Positions 1-6,124 of a stretch of 28,842 bases of DNA are shown here, piece after piece (the first letter of the stretch is position 1; every line of letters begins with the position of its first letter). A program made the position numbers and the translations under genes. The notes under the pieces are model-generated. The model ran no database searches and was not told where the DNA came from. It was given only the letters and a program-made list of their open reading frames with translations. Origin of the DNA: Pseudomonadota bacterium (GTDB lineage: Bacteria; Pseudomonadota; Gammaproteobacteria; Steroidobacterales; Steroidobacteraceae); assembly GCA_021808195.1 (NCBI GenBank), contig JAKBCE010000041.1:1-28842 (forward strand). The letters run 5' to 3'.

Positions 1-937
1 CGAGATCGACCCCGAGCGGCCGGACGCGCTCGATGAGGCCGAGACCGGCGGACTCGGCCGCGAGGCGTGCATACCGCCGCTCGTCGAGATCGGTGTGCGG
101 GGGATAGTAGTGGAAGCACTCGAGCCGAGGCGCGGCAGCGCCGGCGAGCGACGCTAGCACCATGGAGGAATCGAGTCCGCCGGAGAGCGAGACCAACACG
201 CTCTCGAAGCACGCGCCCCAGGCGCGAACCACTTCCCGGGTGCAGCGACCGAGCCGCTCGGCGGCCCCGGGCCCTTCGATCGGCGCTGCCGCCGCGATCT
301 GGAGCGGATCCCAGTGACAGGTCCTCAGGACCGAGCCGCCATGATGGCGCGCGCACTCCCCACCGACTAGCTGCGAGACACCCTCGAGCCCGGTGCGCCG
401 GCTGTGCTCGCGCACCAGGCTCAGACAGGCCGCCACATACGCCCAGTCCGCCCGAAACGGTTCGCTGCGCATCGGCAGCACGTCGCGGATGGAGGAGCAA
501 TACACGTCGATCGCGCCGAGGCGGGTGGTGTAGCACGGCAACCCCGCCGATGGATCTCGCAGAACACAGACGCTGCCCGAGTCCGGCTCACGGAGCACCG
601 CAACGTATCGGCCCCAATAGCGCTCCAGGAGCCGGCGACCCTCGGAGGCTGCCATTGCGCAGCTCTCCGCGTCGTCGAACGCCGCCGGTGCCGGTCGGGA
701 CACGCCCTCGCCGTCGGACCTGAAGACGGCCCCGAGTACCACACCCTGCCCGCCCGCGAGGGGCCGCGCCGCATTGCCTGCTTGCCACTCGCCGACGCAA
801 CGCACTTCGAAGCCCGCACCCCGGCTGACCGTTCGCCACTCCTCAGCCGCTCGCTGCAGCCCCTCGAGCAGCCGCTGCGCCTGCGCACGCGCCGCGACGT
901 CTCGATCGTTCCAGATGAACACCAAATACCGGAACAC
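1..937 (-). CDS. Lasso peptide cyclase C (asparagine synthetase-like), module 1, partial
   Basis: This is the ATP-dependent macrolactam synthetase of a lasso cluster: it adenylates the Asp/Glu side chain and closes the ring with the core's Gly1. Reading leftward from a GTG at 937, 312 codons are present and the gene runs off the left edge (family length is about 600). Residues 1-160 are the degenerate glutaminase-like domain; it begins VFRYLVFIWN and lacks the Cys2 of true asparagine synthetases, as lasso C proteins do. The ATP-binding PP-loop SGGLDSS lies at 252-258. The start is two bases after the stop of the upstream B gene, so the two are coupled. The protein aligns by eye with the second C protein in this window (shared FIWN/FLWN start, VLRD..GLPCY, PP-loop, DERRYARLA). 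Confidence 0.9.
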   Translation of the reverse strand, partial: MFRYLVFIWNDRDVAARAQAQRLLEGLQRAAEEWRTVSRGAGFEVRCVGEWQAGNAARPLAGGQGVVLGAVFRSDGEGVSRPAPAAFDDAESCAMAASEGRRLLERYWGRYVAVLREPDSGSVCVLRDPSAGLPCYTTRLGAIDVYCSSIRDVLPMRSEPFRADWAYVAACLSLVREHSRRTGLEGVSQLVGGECARHHGGSVLRTCHWDPLQIAAAAPIEGPGAAERLGRCTREVVRAWGACFESVLVSLSGGLDSSMVLASLAGAAAPRLECFHYYPPHTDLDERRYARLAAESAGLGLIERVRPLGVDL

Positions 938-939
938 GG

Positions 940-1662
940 TCAGATGCTCAGAATGGGTGAATACTGGCGCACGCGGTCCGGCGCGTCATTGAAGAGGACC
1001 GCCCCGTACTGGACCCAGCAATGCGCATGAAACGGCGCGGTGCGCACACCGAAGACCCAGTGCGGGTGCAGGCCGTACTGCGCAAGGAAAGTCACGAGCG
1101 CCAGCGAGTCGAGCAGACAGGCGCCGCGTGCGCTGTAGAACCACGGCCGCAGATGCACGAATCGGCGCACCAGCGCCTGCGCGTGCCCGACATCAAACCG
1201 TGCACCGGGCGGAGAGTCGATCGGGCGTTGCCGGCGGGTCTGCTCGAGCACCGTGTACATCGGCCGAAGCCTCAGTGCACTCGCCGCTGCCGCACAGGCC
1301 CAGGCCGCACGGCGCAGGTCGCGCCCGTTCGGCCGCGGCGGTGCATCGAAATCGAATTCGAGCAGCGTGCGCTGCGGCGATTCGATCGAGATCGGCGTCG
1401 CGGCATGACCTGCGCCGCGCTCGCACACCAGCATCCCGTGCTCGATCAGCCGACCGAGAACCGCCGGAGGAGACCCGAGCGTCATCGGGGCCGGCAGCGG
1501 CCACGCTCCGATCCACCCCGAGAGGCGCGCCGCGGGCTGCACCGCGAGGTAGCGGTTGCGCCGCAGATCCATCAGGACCGCATGAGGGCCGCACAAGGCC
1601 AGATGAACATGGTGCGCCAGCCAATACGGTTCCGTCCGTTCCAGTTCCGTGCCCTGCTGCAT
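940..1662 (-). CDS. Lasso peptide leader protease B (fused B1-B2), module 1
   Basis: B cleaves the leader from the lasso precursor so that the free Gly1 amine can be cyclised. The protein has 240 residues. Residues 15-85 resemble the PqqD-like leader-recognition domain (MDLRRNRYLAV), and 160-240 are the transglutaminase-like cysteine protease domain. The putative triad is Cys182 (ACLLDSLAL), His214 (FHAHCWVQ) and Asp226 (FNDAPD). I chose the ATG at 1662 because GGGGAGG lies just upstream and the residues that follow match the N-terminus of the other B protein; the open frame extends further upstream without family similarity. The gene lies 149 bases after the exporter gene and is followed at once by C. 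One-piece B proteins are the usual proteobacterial form. Confidence 0.9.
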   Translation of the reverse strand: MQQGTELERTEPYWLAHHVHLALCGPHAVLMDLRRNRYLAVQPAARLSGWIGAWPLPAPMTLGSPPAVLGRLIEHGMLVCERGAGHAATPISIESPQRTLLEFDFDAPPRPNGRDLRRAAWACAAAASALRLRPMYTVLEQTRRQRPIDSPPGARFDVGHAQALVRRFVHLRPWFYSARGACLLDSLALVTFLAQYGLHPHWVFGVRTAPFHAHCWVQYGAVLFNDAPDRVRQYSPILSI

Positions 1663-1811
1663 GTGCCTCCCCTGTCCCGCCAGACCCGTCCCGCGGGCTC
1701 CGCATACCTCGCGTACATCTGTACCACGGCCGCCCCATGCCCGACAGCGCCCTTGCCGGCGTCCATGAGTAGAAATGACACCCGATGGGCCCCAAGCCCA
1801 CTGCGCGCGCC

Positions 1812-3578
1812 TCAGGCCGCCGCCGCACCCGGATGTTGCGCCGCCCACAATGCCGCGTACCGCCCCCCCGCCTGCAGCAACATCTCGTGGCGGCCGCACT
1901 CGACGACTCTCCCGGCGTGGAGCACCAGGATGCACTCGGCGTGCACGACGCTCGCCAGGCGATGTGCGATCAGCACCGTGGTGGCCGTTCCCGCCATCGC
2001 ACGCAGGCTGGCCAGGACCGCCTGCTCGGTCCGGCTGTCGAGCGCCGCAGTCGCCTCGTCGAAGACATAGACGAGCGGGCGGCGCAGCGCCGCCCGCGCG
2101 ATCGCAATCCGTTGACGCTCTCCGCCCGAGAGCCGCATGCCACGCTCGCCGACGACCGTGTCGTAACCGTCGGGCAGTGCCGTGACGAACTCCTCGAGCT
2201 GCGCAATCCGCGCCGCCTGCCGCACCTCCTCGTGGCTCGCTTGCGGCTTCGCAACCGCGATGTTGAACTCGATCGTGTCATCGAACAGCACGACCTCCTG
2301 AGGGACCACCGCGATCGCGCTGCGCAGCGCCTGGGGTGCGATCTCCTTCAGCGCGAGTCCGCCGAGCCGGATCTCGCCGCGCTCCGGTTCGATCAGCCGC
2401 AGCAGCACTCTCACCACGGAAGACTTTCCCGAGCCGCTCTGGCCGACGATGCCGAGCGTCGATCCGGCGGCCACCGTGAAACTCACGGCCTCGAGCGCCG
2501 CCCGTTCGGGAGCGTAGCGCAGTGTCACCCGATCGAACTGCAGCGTCCCCTGCAGCGTATCCGGCAACGCCGCACCGCTCGCCGGTTCCGAGGCGACCGC
2601 CAGCAGCGCGATCGCCTTCTCGAGCAATGCTGCGCCCTGCGCAAACCCCTGCACGGCGAAACCGAGCATCTCGGCCGGCCGCACCAATTGCAGCATGTAG
2701 GTATTGACCAGCACGAAGCCCCCCACGGTGAGCGTTCCGGCGCGCACCGCATGCACCGCACAGATCAGGGTCGCCGCCAGAAACAGCGCGAACACCGCCG
2801 CCACCGCCAGTCCGTTGCGTGCATAGCGCCGATAGAAGTGCACCCACGCCGCCTCGCTGCGCTCGAGCGCCCGCCCGGCCTTACCCGTCACGAGCCGCTC
2901 CGCTCCGAACGCCTTCACCGTCTCGAAATTCAGCAGCCCATCGGTCATCACGGCCCCCGCCGCCACCCGGCTCGCGGCCGCGTCGCGGGCACTGTCGCCG
3001 ATGCGGCGCGCGGAGCGTCCGAATACCACGGCGTAGCAGAGCGCCGCGCCGCAAAAGAGCACGAGGAAGACCGGCTGGCGCAGTCGATGCAGCACATAGG
3101 CCGCGAGCAGCAGCTCGGCACACACCGGCAGCACGGTGAATACCAGGTGATGCAGAATCAGCCGCACCCCTTCGAGTCCGTTTTCGATGGTCTGGCTGAC
3201 CGCACCGGTCTGTCGGGTGAGGTGATAGCGCAACGGCAGCCCCAGCACATGCGCGAACAGCCGTTCGTTGAGCGTCCGCAACACCCGCCGCTCCGCCCTG
3301 GCGTACCGCAGCGTGCGCAATTCCGCACTCGAACGGCCGAGCCACTGGCTCACCGCATAGAGCCCCACGAGCACGCCGGCGCCGAGCGGAACGCGGCCCT
3401 CGCCACTCAGACCATCGATGATCCATTTCAACGCCAGAGGCGCCAGTGCGTTCATGGCAGCCCCGAACACAACCAGCAGCAGCACTTCCGTGAGCCGCAG
3501 CGCCACATACGGCGTCACCTCGCCACGCAGCAGCCCGACCGCCCGCCACCACAGGTGCCGGCGGGACTCGTAGGTCAC
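1812..3578 (-). CDS. ABC exporter with fused membrane and ATPase domains (lasso D type)
   Basis: This is a type I ABC half-transporter of 588 residues, expected to act as a homodimer in the inner membrane and to export the mature lasso peptide, often giving self-immunity (McjD role). The membrane domain spans about residues 20-330. The ATPase domain shows Walker A GQSGSGKS (379-386), Q-loop VVPQE (about 425-428), signature LSGGERQ (484-490), Walker B PLVYVFDEAT (501-510) and switch His539. The ATPase sequence also recalls the Atm1/HMT1 branch (VVPQEVVLFDDTIEFNIAVA), so the export substrate is inferred from position. The start is a GTG overlapping the previous gene's TGA (GTGA), which implies translational coupling. 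The order D before B and C is unusual; D is commonly last (A-B-C-D). Confidence 0.88.
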   Translation of the reverse strand: MTYESRRHLWWRAVGLLRGEVTPYVALRLTEVLLLVVFGAAMNALAPLALKWIIDGLSGEGRVPLGAGVLVGLYAVSQWLGRSSAELRTLRYARAERRVLRTLNERLFAHVLGLPLRYHLTRQTGAVSQTIENGLEGVRLILHHLVFTVLPVCAELLLAAYVLHRLRQPVFLVLFCGAALCYAVVFGRSARRIGDSARDAAASRVAAGAVMTDGLLNFETVKAFGAERLVTGKAGRALERSEAAWVHFYRRYARNGLAVAAVFALFLAATLICAVHAVRAGTLTVGGFVLVNTYMLQLVRPAEMLGFAVQGFAQGAALLEKAIALLAVASEPASGAALPDTLQGTLQFDRVTLRYAPERAALEAVSFTVAAGSTLGIVGQSGSGKSSVVRVLLRLIEPERGEIRLGGLALKEIAPQALRSAIAVVPQEVVLFDDTIEFNIAVAKPQASHEEVRQAARIAQLEEFVTALPDGYDTVVGERGMRLSGGERQRIAIARAALRRPLVYVFDEATAALDSRTEQAVLASLRAMAGTATTVLIAHRLASVVHAECILVLHAGRVVECGRHEMLLQAGGRYAALWAAQHPGAAAA

Positions 3579-4609
3579 CGGCCGCCCTTGGTCCGCCCGG
3601 GATCGTGCGGGTCAGTGCTCTCGGCCCCAACAGCCTCGCCGTCCGTCCCGTTCTTTTCCGGGTCCTCCTTGCCCTCCTTCGCCGCGGTATCCCGCGCAGT
3701 CGATTCCGCCTCGCGGCGCGCTCGAACTTCCGCCAGAATCGCCTCGGCCGCAGTCATTAGCCCGCGCGGGTCACGCGCCCGCAGCGTCAACACAGTGCCC
3801 TGCAGAGAGCTCTCATCCCGAGCGAGCAACTCGCCAATGGACTTCAGCGCCACACCGCATCGCACGGCGACCAACGTGACCAGCGCTCGGGCCCGGCAGA
3901 CCCGGCGCACCCGGGACCGCTCCGCCATCTGTTCGGCCGGAAGCTCGCAATACCGCGCCACGAACCCGATGACAGACCGCAGCAGCGCCAGCTGCTGCCG
4001 TTTGCGCACGGCACGGGCCTGAACGAACACCTCGCGAATCCCCGGTACTGCACCACCCGGGGAGGCAAAGGCCCGCGCCAATTCACTCTCGACGCCCCGG
4101 GCTCGCAACAGCCGGTATTCGCGCACCGCACCCGGTCCGCGTCCGAGCTGCTCGAGCACCACGCGACTATCGAGCCAGGCAAGCCGTCCCGGCTCTTGAT
4201 AGGCCGCATCCCCGGTCCAGCCCGCTCCGTTCAACGGACGGTGCAGCCACAGCACGAATTCAGTTCGAAATGCGTCGCGAACCCGGAAGGTCCGCAGCCG
4301 CTTGAACACCGGGCCCGTACTGCCCCGTGATCGATTGAAATGCAGAGCATAGGGCACGGTGACGTAGCGGAACATGCGTCCGATCGGAACTTGCGCCGCT
4401 TCAATCGCGAACTCTACACGGTCCGCTTCGCAGCGACAGGCGAACACCCGCCCGCCGCACCAGAACAGCATCGAATCGATGCTCTCCGTCATCTTGCGCC
4501 AATCGACCTCGTCCCGGACAAGCGGACCGGAACGACAGCCGCGCAGAATGACATGTAACAGCGCTGACGACCGATGATCCGATCCCAACTGAGCGCGCCT
4601 GGCCCTCAT
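3575..4609 (-). CDS. Catalytically degenerate Y1-transposase-like protein with DnaA-like C-terminal domain
   Basis: The 344-residue protein has the layout of Y1/REP-associated tyrosine transposases: HVILRG (19-24) matches the family's YHVxxRG, FNRSRGSTGPVFKRLRTFRV (91-110) matches RFNRRHGRxGHLFQGRFK, and a WL...LLEQFG-like segment follows at 145-156. The catalytic centre is gone: where the family has the NHxHLL motif this protein reads EADRVEFAI (61-69), and the RYIHLNPVRAG helix carrying the nucleophilic Tyr reads FVLWLHRPLNGAG (118-130). Residues 220-278 resemble DnaA domain IV (CELPAEQMAERSR..RARALVTLVA...IGELLARDESSLQ), a DNA-binding helix-turn-helix. A charged tail follows. The ATG at 4609 has GGGGAGGG upstream. 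The gene overlaps the exporter by GTGA and is first in this operon. I infer a domesticated DNA-binding protein, perhaps a regulator. Catalytic loss is judged by eye. Confidence 0.72.
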   Translation of the reverse strand: MRARRAQLGSDHRSSALLHVILRGCRSGPLVRDEVDWRKMTESIDSMLFWCGGRVFACRCEADRVEFAIEAAQVPIGRMFRYVTVPYALHFNRSRGSTGPVFKRLRTFRVRDAFRTEFVLWLHRPLNGAGWTGDAAYQEPGRLAWLDSRVVLEQLGRGPGAVREYRLLRARGVESELARAFASPGGAVPGIREVFVQARAVRKRQQLALLRSVIGFVARYCELPAEQMAERSRVRRVCRARALVTLVAVRCGVALKSIGELLARDESSLQGTVLTLRARDPRGLMTAAEAILAEVRARREAESTARDTAAKEGKEDPEKNGTDGEAVGAESTDPHDPGRTKGGR

Positions 4610-4692
4610 GCCGCCCTCCCCTTTTGCGCGCCCCGTCCAATCTCAGGCCGATCGTGTGCGCGCACTCCGACAACTTCCTCTTCGCCGAACAT
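4606..4692 (-). CDS. Possible 28-codon leader ORF coupled to the Y1-like gene
   Basis: A short frame begins MFGEEEVVGVRAHDRPEIG and its TGA overlaps the ATG of the Y1-like gene (ATGA). An in-frame stop lies two codons before its ATG and only a weak purine patch (GGTGA) precedes it. It could be a translational-coupling leader ORF or chance. It contains a Gly followed nine positions on by Glu, as in a lasso core, but the leader part would be eight residues and lacks the Thr at position -2, so I do not call it a precursor. Confidence 0.2.
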   Translation of the reverse strand: MFGEEEVVGVRAHDRPEIGRGAQKGRAA

Positions 4693-5241
4693 CTGTCACC
4701 AACACCGACAGACGACGACCGCCTCTCAACAAAAAAATACGTTACTCCGACACTTCGCACGATGCAACACCGCTCCCCGCAGTTGGTTTTGCCTGTTGCC
4801 CTTCACTCGGCCCTCGAACTTCAGGGACCTCTCCAATCCCCAACCTTCGCACCCGCAACCGCCGAATTTTCCCCAACTTTTCCCAACCTGCCGCGCTCGA
4901 ACCGAAACTCGGAAGCACCTGCGCATCGGTGAAAATCTGTTGGTTATAGTCATCAAGATTGGGCACTTTTTGCCGAGCGTCGCCCATCAACGAGGCCCAT
5001 AAGTCACTGAATACTAATGACAAATATTTTTTCGGCGGCCGCGGAACCGCATAACCCCGACTGCGCGGCTCCTTCTGCGACCCGCACCGTCCTGGGACGA
5101 ACTCGTTGATGGTAGGGACGAACTCGTCAATCCGCCTCTTGACAAACCGCGCCTCTAGGAATTGCGTAATCACGTCACCAAAGACTCGGCGCCGGTCCGC
5201 GAGTGATACGACAGTCCATTCACGCAATGAGGAGAACGACC
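4610..5241. other. Divergent intergenic region between the two lasso modules
   Basis: This 632-base stretch separates the leftward Y1-like/D/B/C operon from the rightward A/B/C operon and must hold both promoters. It is less GC-rich than the flanks, with A/T runs near 4730-4740 and 5021-5032. It contains a pair of 13-bp direct repeats (5094-5127) and a TTGACA at 5139-5144. I found no convincing precursor gene for the leftward module here. A long minus-strand open frame (5296-4742) crosses it, but no family is recognisable and its 5' end runs antisense through the precursor gene. Confidence 0.6.
5094..5127 (+). promoter_or_regulatory. Two 13-bp direct repeats 21 bp apart, candidate operator
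   Basis: GGGACGAACTCGT occurs at 5094-5106 and again at 5115-5127, start to start 21 bp, which is two helical turns and would place both copies on one face of the DNA. A -35-like TTGACA follows at 5139-5144; no good -10 is visible at 16-18 bp (TTGCGT/TGCGTA). The repeats end 114 bases before the precursor ATG. The binding protein is unknown; the DnaA-like domain of the divergent gene is one candidate. Confidence 0.4.
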
Positions 5242-5334
5242 ATGCAGAACCTCGGCCATATTTCGACGGAGACGAAGGGAACGCGCGGAACCGCAACGGA
5301 GCAGGGAGTCATCCTCGGATTCGATCCGCGTTAA
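5242..5334 (+). CDS. Lasso peptide precursor A
   Basis: This 30-codon gene encodes a 12-residue leader ending ...STETK and the core GTRGTATEQGVILGFDPR. The hallmarks are Thr at leader position -2 (TKG junction), Gly as core residue 1, Glu at core residue 8 for a Gly1-Glu8 isopeptide ring, and a ten-residue tail with bulky candidates for steric locks (Ile12, Leu13, Phe15, Arg18). GAGGAG at 5229-5234 lies seven bases before the ATG and decides the start; an in-frame ATG at 5227 would give a 17-residue leader but has no ribosome site. The gene is followed by a hairpin and then B and C on the same strand. The leader is short for the class. The only other junction with Thr at -2 (TRG) would leave no acidic residue at positions 7-9. 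Confidence 0.88.
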   Translation: MQNLGHISTETKGTRGTATEQGVILGFDPR

Positions 5335-5341
5335 CGGAACC

Positions 5342-5371
5342 GGCGGTGTGCGGCGTCAGCCGCACACCGCC
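5342..5371 (+). terminator. 13-bp perfect hairpin between precursor and B gene
   Basis: GGCGGTGTGCGGC (5342-5354), a GTCA loop and GCCGCACACCGCC (5359-5371) form a perfect 13-bp stem beginning eight bases after the precursor stop. It is followed by TTCCCCC and not a T run, so it probably acts as a partial terminator or as protection of the short precursor mRNA, letting A be made in excess over B and C. Confidence 0.65.
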
Positions 5372-5407
5372 TTCCCCCTGAAGGCTCTACGAAGGGAAAT
5401 TCACGCC

Positions 5408-6115
5408 ATGTATGATCTCGCGCCGGACGTCTTTGCATGCGCCACAGGACGGCGCTACATCTTTCTCGACTTGAAACGCGATCGCTATATCGCTGTATCT
5501 GCCGCCCGGTTGCAACATCTTGCCCCGATGATCAGCGGTTCGCACCCGGACCACCACGCAAACGACCGTCTCGGTGTGCACGATGACTCGTCCACGGATG
5601 TGGCCGAAGAGCTACTGCAAGCAGGACTCTTGTGTCATGCGCCGCGGCTCGAAGGACCCCGGCTGTCACTGCCCGCCGCCGCCACCTGTGAATTAGAATA
5701 TTCGAACCGCGCGACGACAGACCGCCGGACACCGCGGCATAGTCTCCGGGCAGTCCGGGCAATGCTTCGTGCAGACATCGCCCTCCGGTGGACCCCACTA
5801 TGGCGGATTGCTGACCGCATTCGCGCAAACAAGAAGCACGCAGCACCGGACTTATCCGATCCACCCCCATGGGAGGTCGAGTCCATTACCTCCTCGCTTC
5901 TACATATCAGACCGTGGTATCCGCGAAACTACCTCTGTCTGTATGACTCCCTTGCTCTGATGCTGCTTCTTGGGAGCTGTCGAATTAGAGCAGATTGGTT
6001 CTTTGGCGTCAGAGAGGACCCATTCATCGCGCACTGTTGGGTTCAGCATAAATCCACGGTTCTCAATGATCACCTAGATCGAATCCGCCTCTTTGTTCCA
6101 ATCATGGCCATTTGA
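5408..6115 (+). CDS. Lasso peptide leader protease B (fused B1-B2), module 2
   Basis: This leader peptidase has 235 residues. Residues 5-80 form the leader-binding PqqD-like part (FLDLKRDRYIAV at 19-30). The C-terminal cysteine protease domain has Cys177 (YLCLYDSLAL), His209 (FIAHCWVQ) and Asp221 (VLNDHLD). I chose the ATG at 5408, with GAAGGGAAA upstream, because it matches the N-terminus of the other B protein; an earlier ATG at 5348 lies inside the hairpin and adds unrelated residues. The gene lies 73 bases after the precursor and nine before C. Both B proteins share RPWxxx...C(L)xDSLAL and VFGVR/FFGVR...AHCWVQ, so they are homologous but clearly divergent. Composition is noticeably less GC-rich than in module 1. 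Confidence 0.92.
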   Translation: MYDLAPDVFACATGRRYIFLDLKRDRYIAVSAARLQHLAPMISGSHPDHHANDRLGVHDDSSTDVAEELLQAGLLCHAPRLEGPRLSLPAAATCELEYSNRATTDRRTPRHSLRAVRAMLRADIALRWTPLWRIADRIRANKKHAAPDLSDPPPWEVESITSSLLHIRPWYPRNYLCLYDSLALMLLLGSCRIRADWFFGVREDPFIAHCWVQHKSTVLNDHLDRIRLFVPIMAI

Positions 6116-6124
6116 TCAACCGCG

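Noticed and set aside
1572..1781. A 69-codon minus-strand frame in the exporter-B gap, considered as a lasso precursor
   Set aside because: It has no Thr at -2 before a Gly with Asp/Glu at positions 7-9 and it runs far into the B gene in another frame.
1785..4022. A 745-codon plus-strand open frame
   Set aside because: It is antisense to the ABC exporter and Y1-like genes; Arg/His/Gln-rich, no domain, explained by high GC in the opposite frame.
4742..5296. A 184-codon minus-strand frame across the divergent region
   Set aside because: No family resemblance, no ribosome site found, and its 5' end runs antisense through the precursor gene. It contains the EFVP repeat, so it is kept only as a caution for the operator call.
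5227..5334. Earlier in-frame ATG for the lasso precursor at 5227
   Set aside because: It has no ribosome site; GAGGAG is correctly spaced only for the ATG at 5242. A 17-residue leader remains possible.
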